Origin: Serratia marcescens
Lineage (GTDB): Bacteria; Pseudomonadota; Gammaproteobacteria; Enterobacterales; Enterobacteriaceae
Length of the DNA: 64,000 bases
NCBI RefSeq assembly: GCF_001902635.1
Contig: NZ_MJAO01000004.1
Span: 219,315-283,314 of the forward strand
Direction: 5' to 3'
Under the pieces are notes generated by a model that saw only the letters and a list, made by a program, of their open reading frames with translations, made no database searches and was not told where the DNA came from. Position numbers and translations under genes: made by a program. The number at the start of each line of letters is the position of its first letter. The stretch's first letter is position 1. Shown here one piece after another: positions 9,988 through 18,233 of this stretch.

Positions 9988-10017
9988 TGCACCAAACTGA
10001 GGCACCGAAATGGTGCG
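9988..10017 (-). promoter_or_regulatory. two overlapping NtrC binding sites upstream of glnH
   Basis: Two 17-bp sites overlap. 9988-10004 matches the glnA consensus TGCACCAAAATGGTGCA at 14 of 17 positions. 10001-10017 has a perfect inverted core GCACC-N5-GGTGC. Their centres are about 106 and 119 bp upstream of the predicted start, close to the placement I recall for E. coli glnHp2 (-109 and -122). A further half-site GGTGCAC lies at 10031. Confidence 0.82.
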
Positions 10018-10180
10018 TAAGAATTATCTTGGTGCACGGGGCTATCATTAACCAAATTTTGGCTGTGAAACAACCGATCTTTAACGTTTTTGCTTCAATA
10101 TTGATAACTAACTCTAACTTTCATGTCGCGCTGACGGTGCAAGCGGGGGCGTGGGCGGTGAAAAAGAGCAGCAGATAATG

Positions 10181-10447
10181 CTAGCGCAACTGGCTGTCTT
10201 TGCTGCCGCGCCGGTTGTACAGGCTGGCCGCGGCCTGTTTTTTATCTTGCTCGGCTTGGCAGGCGAGGCAAAAGCGCACGCCTTTCAACGCCTTGCGGCG
10301 TGCCTCGGGGATCGCCTCCCCGCATTCCTGACAATAACGTTCGCTCTCGCCGTGCCCGAGCGCTTCACGCGCGCGCTGCACCGCATCGTCGACGGTGGAA
10401 TCGATTTGATCTTGCACGGCGCCGTCCGCCGCCCAGCCGCTCGCCAT
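10181..10447 (-). CDS. small DksA/TraR-type zinc finger protein (YbiI-like)
   Basis: The 88-residue protein contains the C4-type finger CQECGEAIPEARRKALKGVRFCLACQ of the DksA/TraR family and ends in NRRGSKDSQLR, as E. coli YbiI does. Small DksA-like proteins may act on RNA polymerase through the secondary channel, though YbiI has no established role. Two adjacent ATG codons precede GCG; the second (10447) is better spaced from AAGGAGG. It lies downstream of dps on the same strand, separated by a hairpin and about 140 bp, so it probably has its own promoter. Confidence 0.88.
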   Translation of the reverse strand: MASGWAADGAVQDQIDSTVDDAVQRAREALGHGESERYCQECGEAIPEARRKALKGVRFCLACQAEQDKKQAAASLYNRRGSKDSQLR

Positions 10448-10521
10448 CATGACCTCCTTGCAAGGTTGCCTTAACGCTTAATATGGTCCGTTTTTTGTAC
10501 AATGCAACGGTCGCGCAAAAG

Positions 10522-10558
10522 AAAACAGACCGGGCAAAGCCCAGCCTGTTCTGCCCGG
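10522..10558 (-). terminator. probable terminator of dps
   Basis: CCGGGCA pairs with TGCCCGG across a 15-nt loop; on the minus strand it is followed by TCTGTTTTCTTTT. It sits about 30 bp after the dps stop codon. Confidence 0.6.
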
Positions 10559-10587
10559 AACGACGGGCGGTCTGCAACGCTTTCGCG

Positions 10588-11091
10588 TTATTCGATATTG
10601 GATTCGATGAACCACAGGAACTTGTCCAGATCGCGCGAAGCGGCGGTGAACATGTCGGCGGTGTCTTCGTCTTCCACTTCGGTAATGGCTTTTCGAATGT
10701 CATTCGCTACCGCGCCGTAGCGATCGGCCAGCGCTTGCAGGTGCTCTTGCACGCTGTGGATATGCGTCGGGTAGCTTTTCAGCGGCGTCTGATCGTTGAC
10801 CGCTTGTACCGTACCCAGCGCCACGCCGCCCAGTTGCACCACGCGCTCGGCGAAGGTGTCCTGGTGTTCGATGATGGCAGTGCGGAAGCCGTCCAGCATT
10901 TCATGGACCGCGATGAAGTTCGCGCCACGCATGTTCCAGTGCGCCTGTTTAGTGATCAACGAGAGATCGATGAATTGCACGACCTGACGGTTCAGCGCCT
11001 TGATGGCGGCCAGTTTGATTTTTTCGTCCAGATCGTTACGGGTATACAGCAGATCAGAAGATTTCGTTTTCACCAGTTTAGCGGTACTCAT
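10588..11091 (-). CDS. dps: DNA-binding ferritin-like protein Dps
   Basis: The 167-residue protein matches E. coli Dps in length and sequence, including the ferroxidase segments ([25 protein letters not shown] and [11 protein letters not shown]) and the lysine-containing N-terminus ([14 protein letters not shown]) that contacts DNA. Twelve subunits form a shell that oxidises and stores iron with peroxide and compacts the nucleoid in stationary phase. It is next to glnH as in E. coli, though a YbiI-like gene lies between them here. Confidence 0.97.
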   Translation of the reverse strand: MSTAKLVKTKSSDLLYTRNDLDEKIKLAAIKALNRQVVQFIDLSLITKQAHWNMRGANFIAVHEMLDGFRTAIIEHQDTFAERVVQLGGVALGTVQAVNDQTPLKSYPTHIHSVQEHLQALADRYGAVANDIRKAITEVEDEDTADMFTAASRDLDKFLWFIESNIE

Positions 11092-11131
11092 ATCAAATAT
11101 CCTCTTGATGAGTCGTTGTCCTATTTCGTTA

Positions 11132-11146
11132 CGGGGGTAATTATAG
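11132..11146 (-). promoter_or_regulatory. candidate dps promoter -10 element
   Basis: On the minus strand CTATAATTA (TATAAT at 11145 to 11140) lies about 50 bp upstream of the dps start. The extended C before TATAAT suits sigma-S or sigma-70 holoenzyme; no good -35 hexamer is seen, which is usual for sigma-S promoters. Confidence 0.5.
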
Positions 11147-11458
11147 CAGGGATACTCTCTTTTACCGTGCGTAACGGGCTATTTCATTAATAGGTCAGGC
11201 CTTATGCTGATATTTTATTTAAATTTATTATTTTAATTAATTTTTTGATTTTCATGCTTATTTTATATTTGTATCGGGTGGTTATTATTTTCTTTCGGGA
11301 CGATTTATCCCTGTGACGGTATTTTGTTTTTACGCAATGCGTAAGGTTAAATACCTGGTTTGTTACCGTGATGTTAATTTAAAGTCCGTTCATGTTGATA
11401 GCGGTAATTGATGCGCTACAGTAGGGGGAATTACCCCTTCTCTTTTTGTCTGCGAGTG
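11147..11458. other. AT-rich intergenic region
   Basis: About 310 bp, very AT-rich between 11210 and 11390. No convincing coding frame on either strand. It separates dps from the decayed gene and may hold distal control sites for dps (OxyR and IHF act on dps in E. coli), but I cannot point to a specific site. Confidence 0.4.
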
Positions 11459-11738
11459 ATGAAATTAACGTCGTCGGCACCAGCGGCAAAAGCACCCTGG
11501 TGCGTGCCGACGCATGGCCAGCAAAAACGAGCTGTGGCCGGGTACCGGCAATCGAGAAAGCGCTTTCTTCAGCCGCGGGTCGTTCGTGCTCTGGACGATC
11601 CGCAGCTACCATAGAAACCGACGGAAATACCTGGCGGAGATGGGCGATACCGGGGGCCGTTTCATGCGCTTGCGCTCACCCCGCCAGGGCGCCGATTTTT
11701 TACGGACGCTGCCGCAGGCTCACAGCAACAGTCGGTGA
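11459..11738 (+). pseudogene. decayed P-loop adenylate kinase-like gene with internal deletion
   Basis: The start still encodes the beginning of a small P-loop kinase. Read in the frame of 11458 it gives EINVVGTSGKSTLVR, which corresponds to the family start INVVGTSGSGKST with two residues lost from the P-loop. From 11514, in a different frame, the distal part of the same family follows: ELWPGTGNRES, SRGSFVLWTIRSYHRNRRKY, FMRLRSPRQGADF. The middle of the protein (an estimated 70-80 codons) is missing and the ATG at 11459 is out of frame with the P-loop. So the gene has lost one base near the start, part of the P-loop and a large internal segment. The 3' end overlaps the convergent YhcH-family gene by 19 bp. 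Family assignment is from memory of adenylate kinase/topology-modulation-like proteins. Confidence 0.72.
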
Positions 11739-12187
11739 TGGATCCTGACCACCGCTTTCTTAATCTGCTGCGGCTGCTGCCACAGGCAACCGGTTTTGTG
11801 CGGCTCCATCTGGAAAAAGATTGCGAACATGCCGTGCGTCATATGCAGCGTTTGCGGGTGGCGCTTGATATCCAGCAGCAGGAGCTCGCTGTTTTCCGCA
11901 TGCGGTTGCTCGCGGTGCCAGTCGCCGGCCAGACCGTATTCGATGCGCTCCTCACCGCTGATCAGCAGATGCAGCGCGATGTACTCCTGATGCATTTCGG
12001 CGCGCTTCTCCGCCGCCGGCGTGGTGGTCAGCGTCATCACGTCCATAAAGATATTGTCGCCGTCGATCGGGTGCCGTCCCGGCGCCAGTTCGAGCAGGTC
12101 GCATTGACGCAATTCGGTAAGGGTTGAAACCAGCGCCGGCGCGAGTCCGCGGCCGAAGCGAGGGTTGAACAGGCTGTTGTGAATCAC
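11720..12187 (-). CDS. YhcH/YjgK/YiaL family (DUF386) protein
   Basis: The 155-residue protein has the cupin-like barrel motifs of this family: GRHPIDGDNIFMDVM, then EMHQEYIALHLLISGEERIEYG, and a C-terminal HMTHGMFAIFFQMEPHK. Members bind a metal and have been linked to sugar acid or sialic acid metabolism (YhcH) and biofilm-related phenotypes (YjgK), but the reaction is not firmly known. The start is GTG at 12187 with GGAG seven bases upstream. It interrupts the dps-rhtA adjacency seen in E. coli, together with the decayed kinase gene. Confidence 0.85.
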   Translation of the reverse strand: MIHNSLFNPRFGRGLAPALVSTLTELRQCDLLELAPGRHPIDGDNIFMDVMTLTTTPAAEKRAEMHQEYIALHLLISGEERIEYGLAGDWHREQPHAENSELLLLDIKRHPQTLHMTHGMFAIFFQMEPHKTGCLWQQPQQIKKAVVRIHHRLLL

Positions 12188-12275
12188 TGTTATTCTCCAT
12201 GTGAGCGAAAGTCCAAAGAGCCTGCGGTACAGGCTGAAGGAAAGTATGCCGACTTGTCACGCGGAAAACAGTTAA

Positions 12276-12311
12276 CCCGCCTGCATTCCGGCTTTGCGGT
12301 ATACAGGCGGG
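12276..12311 (-). terminator. possible terminator of rhtA
   Basis: CCCGCCTG pairs with CAGGCGGG around a 20-nt loop that itself can pair (CCGGC/GCCGG-like). On the minus strand TTAACTGTTTT follows. It begins 7 bp after the rhtA stop. Confidence 0.5.
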
Positions 12312-12317
12312 CGGGGA

Positions 12318-13205
12318 TCAGGAAAGGCTTTCGAGGCGCGGTTTGGGGCGGATGGTCAGGGTGGCGCCCATAGAGGCGGCGATGATCGCCGCCAGCGCCA
12401 GCCATTGCGCGCGGGTCAGATGCTCGCCGAGGAACAGCATGCCGGACAGCGCCGCCATCGCCGGCTCCAGGCTCATTAAAGTGCCGAAGGTGCGCGCCGG
12501 TATCTTGGGCAGCGCGATGATCTCCAGCGAATAAGGCAGCGCGGTGGAGAGGATCGCCACCGCCAGCGCCACCGGCAGAATATCGATGTTGAATAGGGCG
12601 CTGCCGGTTTGCCAGGCGCCGATCGGGCAGAACACCAGCGCGGCGATCAGCGAGCCGAGCGCCACCGTGCCGGGGCCGTGATCGCCGCCGGCTTTCTGGC
12701 CGAAGATGATGTAGACGGCCCAGCAGGCGCCGGCGCCGAGCGCGCAGGCAGCGCCGAACGGATCGATACCGCCTACGCCGTGGCCGAGCGGCAGCAGGAA
12801 CCACAGGCCGGCGATCGCCAGCGCTACCCATAAGAAGTCGATCGGCCGGCGCGACGAGAACATGGCCACCGCCAGCGGGCCGGTAAATTCCAGCGCCACG
12901 GCGATGCCGAGCGGTACGGTGCGCAGTGAAAGGTAGAACAGGTAGTTCATCGCGCCGAGCGACAGGCCGTAGATCAGCAGCGGCAAGCGACTGCCGGCTG
13001 CGATGCGCATGCGCCAAGGGCGGAAGATGATGAACAGAATCAGGGTGCCGATACTGAGACGCAGCGTCGTGATGCCTTCCGCGCCCACGATGGGGAACAG
13101 GCTTTTAGCCAACGAGGCACCGCTTTGGATCGACACCATGGCGATGATTAACAGACAGATGGGCAGCAGCGCGGAGGGCGCTCTGCCGGAAGTAGATAAC
13201 GACAT
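12318..13205 (-). CDS. rhtA: threonine/homoserine exporter RhtA (EamA family)
   Basis: The 295-residue protein is predicted to have ten transmembrane helices in two EamA repeats. It follows E. coli RhtA closely: SIQSGASLAKSLFP, YGLSLGAMNYLFYLSLRTVPLGIAVALEFTGPLAVA, and LSTALPYSLEIIAL. RhtA exports threonine, homoserine and some amino-acid analogues through the inner membrane. Its place between dps and ompX is the same as in E. coli, which supports orthology. Confidence 0.94.
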   Translation of the reverse strand: MSLSTSGRAPSALLPICLLIIAMVSIQSGASLAKSLFPIVGAEGITTLRLSIGTLILFIIFRPWRMRIAAGSRLPLLIYGLSLGAMNYLFYLSLRTVPLGIAVALEFTGPLAVAMFSSRRPIDFLWVALAIAGLWFLLPLGHGVGGIDPFGAACALGAGACWAVYIIFGQKAGGDHGPGTVALGSLIAALVFCPIGAWQTGSALFNIDILPVALAVAILSTALPYSLEIIALPKIPARTFGTLMSLEPAMAALSGMLFLGEHLTRAQWLALAAIIAASMGATLTIRPKPRLESLS

Positions 13206-13605
13206 CCTTAACAGGCCTTTTATGCGCCGTTCCTCAGCCTTGAGAAAACGGTCGAAATGGGGATGCGAGCAGTGTAAATGAAATGGCGAAAATCTGTCTG
13301 AGAAAAGCGTGCATCGCGGTGAAATCCGCCGATCCTCGGATGAGAAGTGAGGGGTTTGTTCAAAAAGTGCGCTTTTTCTTAAGAATTATCTGGATATTAA
13401 ATGGGTGATTTCTGTCACAGAAAGCCGTAGAATACGACCGAAAATAGAGCGAAAAGAAGAAGATACACTGTTCTTGAAATCTTCTGTTACACGATATAAA
13501 GCATTAGACACTGATTTCAGGGCAGAGTTTCACGCTAATTTTTGTTATATTTTCAAAGCATGAACAAATGGATGTACTTAATAATAAAACGCGTTTGAGG
13601 TGGTT
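13206..13605. promoter_or_regulatory. control region between rhtA and ompX
   Basis: About 400 bp, AT-rich towards ompX. A TATATT at 13546-13551 is a candidate -10 for ompX, giving a leader of about 50 nt, but the -35 is unclear. The sequence around the ompX ribosome site (GAGGTGGTTATG) is A/G-rich and conserved in type with enterobacterial ompX, which is a target of the small RNA CyaR in E. coli. No additional ORF is supported. Confidence 0.45.
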
Positions 13606-14124
13606 ATGAAAAAAATTGCATGTCTTTCCGCAGTAGCAGCTTGCGTATTAGCAGTTAGCGCAGGTACCGCATTCGCTGGTCAGAGCACCGTATCCGCTGG
13701 CTATGCGCAGGGTGATTTCCAAGGCGTTGCTAACAAAGCCGACGGTTTCAACCTGAAATACCGTTACGAGTTCGACAACAACCCACTGGGCGTAATCGGT
13801 TCCTTTACCCATCTGGAAAAGGACGGTTCTCAGAACGGTTTCTACAACAAAGCTCAGTACAACTCTATCTCTGCCGGTCCAGCATACCGCATCAATGACT
13901 GGGCGAGCATCTACGGTCTGGTTGGCCTGGGTTACGGTAAGTTCACTACCAACGCTCAGAACGGCACTTCTCGTCACGACACCGCTGACTACGGCTTCAC
14001 CTATGGCGCCGGTCTGCAGTTCAACCCAATCGAGAACGTTGCCCTGGATGTTGGTTACGAGCAGAACCGCATTCGCAGCGTTGACGTTGGCACCTGGAAC
14101 GTTGGCGTAGGCTACCGCTTCTAA
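13606..14124 (+). CDS. ompX: outer membrane protein OmpX
   Basis: The 172-residue protein has a 23-26 residue signal peptide (MKKIACLSAVAACVLAVSAGTAFA) and an eight-stranded beta-barrel of the OmpX/Ail/Lom family. GFNLKYRYE, GSFTHLEKDG, ITAGPAYRINDWASIYG-like and DVGYEQNRIRSVDVGTWNVGVGYRF match E. coli OmpX, and it ends in the aromatic residue typical of barrels. I use the ATG at 13606, not the GTG two codons before it. Codon use is strongly biased to highly expressed codons. It acts in the outer membrane, with roles in envelope homeostasis and adhesion or complement resistance in relatives. Confidence 0.96.
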   Translation: MKKIACLSAVAACVLAVSAGTAFAGQSTVSAGYAQGDFQGVANKADGFNLKYRYEFDNNPLGVIGSFTHLEKDGSQNGFYNKAQYNSISAGPAYRINDWASIYGLVGLGYGKFTTNAQNGTSRHDTADYGFTYGAGLQFNPIENVALDVGYEQNRIRSVDVGTWNVGVGYRF

Positions 14125-14175
14125 GTGTGTTCGTGCCTGCGGGCATGAACCTGCGGCATGATCTGCCGCACCGAT

Positions 14176-14205
14176 AAAAAATCCGCCTCCGGGCGGATTT
14201 TTTTT
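14176..14205 (+). terminator. ompX terminator
   Basis: AATCCGCC-TCCG-GGCGGATT hairpin flanked by A-run and a run of eight or more T, a clear intrinsic terminator for ompX that can also act for the convergent nitrilase gene. Confidence 0.92.
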
Positions 14206-14211
14206 TATCTG

Positions 14212-15195
14212 TTATTTGCCGCCACGGCCCGTCGGCTGCATTGAAAAGCGTGCGCTGCGGGCATCGCGCTCATAGCCTTGCGGCTCGGTCAGTAACCCGT
14301 ACAGTTCGGGGCGTCGCCCATAAATCCAGCGGCGGCCGGTGCTGAGCGGGATAAGCGTCAGGTCGAGATCGGCGCTGACCATCCGGTCTTCCGCCGCCCA
14401 GGTTTCCGTTACGATGCGGCCGTAAGGATCGAGGATCATCGCGTTGCCGGTGCGTATTTCATCGTCATCGCGGCCCACGCCGTTGCTGAACAGTAAAAAC
14501 AGCCCGTTGTCGTGAGCGCGCGACGGCAGCCAGCGCATCAGCCAGCCGCGGCCGTGTTCGCCGCGAAAGGCGGCTTCTATCGCCTGCGGATCTTCCGCGC
14601 GCCGTTGCCACAGCGCCTGCGGGATCGGCTTCATGCCGTGCGGGCTGCGCGAATGGGTGCCGCCGGTCTGGTGCGGGGCGATCAGCACCTCCGCGCCGAG
14701 CAGCGCCGTGGCGCGCACATTCTCCACCAGATTGTTGTCCCAGCAGATCAACACGCCCACGCGCACGCCCCAGGGGGTGTCGAACACCGTATAGCGGTCG
14801 CCGCTGGCGATCGCCGGGTGCTCGAAGGCGTGCAGTTTGCGGTGCACATGCAGCTCGCCGTCCGGCAGACAAACGGCATAGGCGTTGTAGCAACGGCCGT
14901 CGTCGCCCAGCTCGATCAGCCCGACGCCGATCGCCATGTTGTAGCGCTCCGCCAGCGGGCGAATGCGCGCCAGCGAAGGGCTGCTTGCGATCGGCTCCGC
15001 CAGCGCGTGCACTTCGGCGTCGGACAGATGGCGCACGTGCCAATAGCCGGTGATGCACATTTCCGGGAAGGCCAGTAGCTGTATCTGCTGCTCGGCCGCC
15101 TGAGCGATAAAGCGCTCGATGGTCGACAGGTTGTAGTGCTTATCGTTGGCGCGGTGCTGGAACTGCACCGCGGCGGCGCGTAATGAGGGGGTCAT
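14212..15195 (-). CDS. nitrilase superfamily carbon-nitrogen hydrolase
   Basis: The 327-residue protein has the Glu-Lys-Cys triad of the superfamily: Glu in LLAFPEMCITGYW, Lys in HVHRKLHAFEHP, Cys in GVLICWDNNLVENVRATALLGAEVLIAPH. These enzymes hydrolyse amides, N-carbamoyl groups or nitriles in the cytoplasm. I start at 15195 (MTPSLRAAAVQFQH) with GGAGAGA upstream; in-frame codons further up would enter the divergent LysR gene. Divergent adjacency to a LysR regulator and a shared inverted repeat suggest regulation by that protein. The substrate is not predictable. Confidence 0.88.
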   Translation of the reverse strand: MTPSLRAAAVQFQHRANDKHYNLSTIERFIAQAAEQQIQLLAFPEMCITGYWHVRHLSDAEVHALAEPIASSPSLARIRPLAERYNMAIGVGLIELGDDGRCYNAYAVCLPDGELHVHRKLHAFEHPAIASGDRYTVFDTPWGVRVGVLICWDNNLVENVRATALLGAEVLIAPHQTGGTHSRSPHGMKPIPQALWQRRAEDPQAIEAAFRGEHGRGWLMRWLPSRAHDNGLFLLFSNGVGRDDDEIRTGNAMILDPYGRIVTETWAAEDRMVSADLDLTLIPLSTGRRWIYGRRPELYGLLTEPQGYERDARSARFSMQPTGRGGK

Positions 15196-15238
15196 GGTGT
15201 CTCTCCGATTGGGGTCTGCGTTGATTACAGCAGGCATA

Positions 15239-15257
15239 TTGATTACTGTATAATCAA
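15239..15257. promoter_or_regulatory. inverted repeat, candidate LysR operator
   Basis: TTGATTA-N5-TAATCAA is a perfect 7-bp inverted repeat in the gap between the nitrilase and LysR genes. TTGATTAC also occurs 18 bp upstream (15221), so the two copies could form the recognition and activation sites of a LysR tetramer. Confidence 0.65.
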
Positions 15258-15286
15258 TTAAATTCCCTATTCGATAACCTAATGGA

Positions 15287-16159
15287 ATGGATATTAAACA
15301 ACTGCGCGCCCTGGTGGCGCTGGCCGAGCTGGGCAACTATCGGCAGGCGGCGAGCCTGCTGTGCATCAGCCAACCGGCACTGAGCAAGCAAATTAAGGCG
15401 CTGGAAACTCAGCTCGACGTGCGGCTGTTTGAGCGCGGCCGACAGGGTGCGGTGCTCACCGCCGGCGGGCAGCGGCTCTACCCGGAAGCACAGGCGCTGG
15501 TGGCGCAGTACCGGCAGTTTCAGCGGCGCGCCCGGCGGGTGGCGCTGGGGGAAGCGGGGCGGCTGGCACTGGGGTTTGGTCTCTCCAGCTTTCATTTGGC
15601 GCCGCAGCTGGTGGCCGCTTTTCGCCAACGTTTCCCCGAGGCGACGATCGGCCTGGAAGATTTGCCGTCGGAGCGGCAGTATCAGCTGCTGCTGCAAGGA
15701 GAGCTGCAGGCGGGGTTCGTGCGTTTGCCGGTCAATACGCCGCTGTGCGGCGTGGCGTTGCTGAGTGATCGGCTGGTGCTGGCCGCGCCGAGCGCGCTGT
15801 CATTGCGGGCCGACGATCTGATGGTGCGTTTCAATCAGCTGCCGCTGTTGCAGTTGACCCCTAAACGCGGGCGCGGGCTGAGCGATCAGTCGCTGCGGTT
15901 TATCGCCGCTCACCGGTTGACGCCGAACGTAGTGCAGCAGGCCGGCGATATCCAGACGCTGTTGGCGTTGGTCGCCGCCGGCGTGGGCGTCGCGTTGTTG
16001 CCGCACAGCATTACGCATATCGCGCCGGCCGGCATCGATATTTTACCGCTGAGCGGCGAGGAGACGGAGTGGCAGGTCGGTATCGCCTGGGACCCGCAAC
16101 GCGCCGACGCGCTGCGGGACAACTTCGTTCAGACGGCGTTGGCGGTGCAACGCGGTTAG
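15287..16159 (+). CDS. LysR family transcriptional regulator (nitrilase-linked)
   Basis: The 290-residue protein has a classical N-terminal winged HTH (MDIKQLRALVALAELGNYRQAASLLCISQPALSKQIKALE, residues 1-40) and a periplasmic-binding-protein-like effector domain. It is transcribed divergently from the nitrilase gene, and the 91-bp gap holds a perfect inverted repeat. By the usual LysR pattern it would autoregulate and control the hydrolase in response to a substrate-related ligand. It ends 5 bp from the convergent GNAT gene. Confidence 0.9.
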   Translation: MDIKQLRALVALAELGNYRQAASLLCISQPALSKQIKALETQLDVRLFERGRQGAVLTAGGQRLYPEAQALVAQYRQFQRRARRVALGEAGRLALGFGLSSFHLAPQLVAAFRQRFPEATIGLEDLPSERQYQLLLQGELQAGFVRLPVNTPLCGVALLSDRLVLAAPSALSLRADDLMVRFNQLPLLQLTPKRGRGLSDQSLRFIAAHRLTPNVVQQAGDIQTLLALVAAGVGVALLPHSITHIAPAGIDILPLSGEETEWQVGIAWDPQRADALRDNFVQTALAVQRG

Positions 16160-16163
16160 GCGA

Positions 16164-16694
16164 TCACAGCGGGCAATGCATCACCACGATCGGGCTCTGA
16201 TGGTACTCGCTGCGGTGGCTTTCGCTGAAACCGATCTTTTTCGCCAGCGCCAGCGAAGCCTGGTTTTCAGGCGAAATGATGCAGACGGTTTGCTCCTCCG
16301 GCAGGTGCGTTTTACCCCAGGCCAACGCCGCCCGCAGCGCCTCGGTGGCGTAGCCTTTGCCGTGCGCCGAGCTCACCAGCGTCCAACCCATCTCCGGCGC
16401 GTCGAGCGCCGGGGTGATGTCGCGCAGGAAGTTGGAGAAGCCGATGCTGCCGAGGTACTCGCCGCTCAGTTTGTCTCGCACCGCCCAATAGCCGTACCCC
16501 AACAGTGCCCAGTGGCCGACATAGCGCATCAGGCGCCCCCAGGAGTCCTCCCGGTCGCGCGGCGTGCCGCCGATATAGCGCACCACCAGCGGATCGGCCC
16601 ACAGAGCGGCCAACGAGTCGAAGTCGTCCAGCGTGTGCGCGTCCAGCCGCAGGCGTTCGGTAATAAGCGTTGGCGCGGTGTTGATTACGGTCAT
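16164..16694 (-). CDS. GNAT family N-acetyltransferase (RimJ/RimL-type)
   Basis: The 176-residue protein starts TLITERLRLDAHTLDDFDSLAALWADP, the common opening of the RimJ/RimL-like GNAT group. Motif A follows with AHGKGYATEALRAAL and the C-terminal ENQASLALAKKIGF. Members acetylate N-terminal alanine or serine of ribosomal proteins or other amines. The start at 16694 follows CAGGAG. It is monocistronic as far as can be seen; no function beyond acetyl transfer can be assigned. Confidence 0.86.
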   Translation of the reverse strand: MTVINTAPTLITERLRLDAHTLDDFDSLAALWADPLVVRYIGGTPRDREDSWGRLMRYVGHWALLGYGYWAVRDKLSGEYLGSIGFSNFLRDITPALDAPEMGWTLVSSAHGKGYATEALRAALAWGKTHLPEEQTVCIISPENQASLALAKKIGFSESHRSEYHQSPIVVMHCPL

Positions 16695-16757
16695 TTTGCT
16701 GCTCCTGCACAGGGTGAAAGGCGATGAAAAACAACGGCGCTCAGTATGCCAGAGAAA

Positions 16758-18128
16758 TCACACCGCCAGCCACAACAGCCAGGTGAACAGGAAGCCGCTC
16801 AGGCCGAGCAGGGTGGTCAGCACCGTCCAGGTCTTCAGACCGTCGGCCACCGACAGCCCCAGATAGCGCGTAACGATCCAAAAGCCGGAGTCGTTAACGT
16901 GGGAAAGCCCCAGCCCGCCGAAACAGGTCGCCAACGTCACCAGCACCAGCTGCAGCTGATTCAAGCCGCTGACCGCTTCCGACAGCAGGCCGCCGGTGGT
17001 CAGGATCGCCACGGTGGCGGAGCCCTGCGAAGCGCGCAGCGCCAGCGAAATGATAAAGGCGGCGGGCACCAGCGGCAGGCCGATGGCCGTCAGCACCTCG
17101 GCCAGCGCCTTGCCGACGCCGGATTCCACCAGCACCTTGCCGAACACGCCGCCCGCACCGGTCACCAGGATCACCACCGCAGCGGTCGGCAGCGCGGCGC
17201 CCATCACGTCGCCGGCATGCTGCAGGCTCCAGCCGCGGCGCAGCGCCAGGAAGTAGAAGGCCAGCAGCAGGGCGATCATCAGCGCCACCGCCGGTGAACC
17301 CAGCAGCGACAGCGTATCGCGCAGCCCCGAACCTGCCGGCAACAGCGTGGCGGAGACGGTGCCGAGCATGATGATGGCGATCGGGATGACGATCAGCGCC
17401 GCTACCAGCCCGGCACCGGGTGGATTGATGCGATCGCTGAGCGGCGCTTGATCTTCCGGACGCGGTTCCGGCGCCGCCAGTTGCAGTTGCTCCAGCACCT
17501 CGATTGATAACGGATAGGTTTTACGGTTGAGGTAGTTGGCGGCGAAATAGCCGATCGCGCCGACCGGAATACAGATGGCGAGGCCGATAATGGTCAGCCA
17601 ACCGATATCGGCGTTGAGCAAGCCGGCGGCGGCCACCGGGCCGGGGTGTGGCGGCAGCGCAACGTGTACCGTCAGCATCACGCCGGCCATCGGCAGGCCG
17701 AACTTCAGCGGCGACACCTTGGCGACCTTGGCGAAGCCGTAGATAATCGGCGCCAGAATGATAAAGCCGACATCGAAGAACACCGGAATGCCGAGGATGA
17801 ACGCGGCGAGGGTCAGTGCGGCGACGGTGCGTTTCGGCCCCAGCCCCTGGCTGAAGCGCTGCGCCAGCGACTCGGCGCCGCCCGAGTGTTCTATCATGCG
17901 GCCGAGCATTGCCCCCAGGCCGATGATGATGGTCACCGAACCGAGCACGCCGCCCATCCCGGCGGTCATTACTTTCATCACTTCGCCGGTCGGAATGCCG
18001 CTGGCCAGCGCCACCAGCAAACTGACCACCAACAGCGCGACAAAGGGTTGCACCTTCGCCTTAATCACCATCAATAACAGCAGCACCACGCCGAGTACGG
18101 CAATCAGCAACAGCAGAGAGGTAGACAT
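16758..18128 (-). CDS. GntP family sugar-acid:H+ symporter of the otn operon (YgbN-like)
   Basis: The 456-residue integral membrane protein, rich in hydrophobic segments, carries typical GntP-family blocks: GLGAMLGRMIEHSGGAESLA, AALTLAAFILGIPVFFDVGFIILAPI, and LPPHPGPVAAA. The start is at 18128 with GAAAGG upstream. It is the last gene behind ltnD-otnK-otnC-otnI, the same order as E. coli ygbJKLMN, so it most likely imports the four-carbon acid sugar degraded by those enzymes (threonate, erythronate or a related acid). About 105 bp separate it from otnI. Confidence 0.88.
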   Translation of the reverse strand: MSTSLLLLIAVLGVVLLLLMVIKAKVQPFVALLVVSLLVALASGIPTGEVMKVMTAGMGGVLGSVTIIIGLGAMLGRMIEHSGGAESLAQRFSQGLGPKRTVAALTLAAFILGIPVFFDVGFIILAPIIYGFAKVAKVSPLKFGLPMAGVMLTVHVALPPHPGPVAAAGLLNADIGWLTIIGLAICIPVGAIGYFAANYLNRKTYPLSIEVLEQLQLAAPEPRPEDQAPLSDRINPPGAGLVAALIVIPIAIIMLGTVSATLLPAGSGLRDTLSLLGSPAVALMIALLLAFYFLALRRGWSLQHAGDVMGAALPTAAVVILVTGAGGVFGKVLVESGVGKALAEVLTAIGLPLVPAAFIISLALRASQGSATVAILTTGGLLSEAVSGLNQLQLVLVTLATCFGGLGLSHVNDSGFWIVTRYLGLSVADGLKTWTVLTTLLGLSGFLFTWLLWLAV

Positions 18129-18233
18129 GAAAAAGCCTTTCGTTGGGTAAGCGTTGGGCACCGCGATCGCCGTGTGGCGATACGGGTGCGTTTCATTGTT
18201 ATAAAGTGGGTTTCCTGGTGTCGGCGTGTGGCG

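Noticed and set aside
11379..11612. 77-codon minus-strand frame opposite the decayed kinase gene
   Set aside because: No family features; it is explained as antisense of the remnant identified on the + strand.
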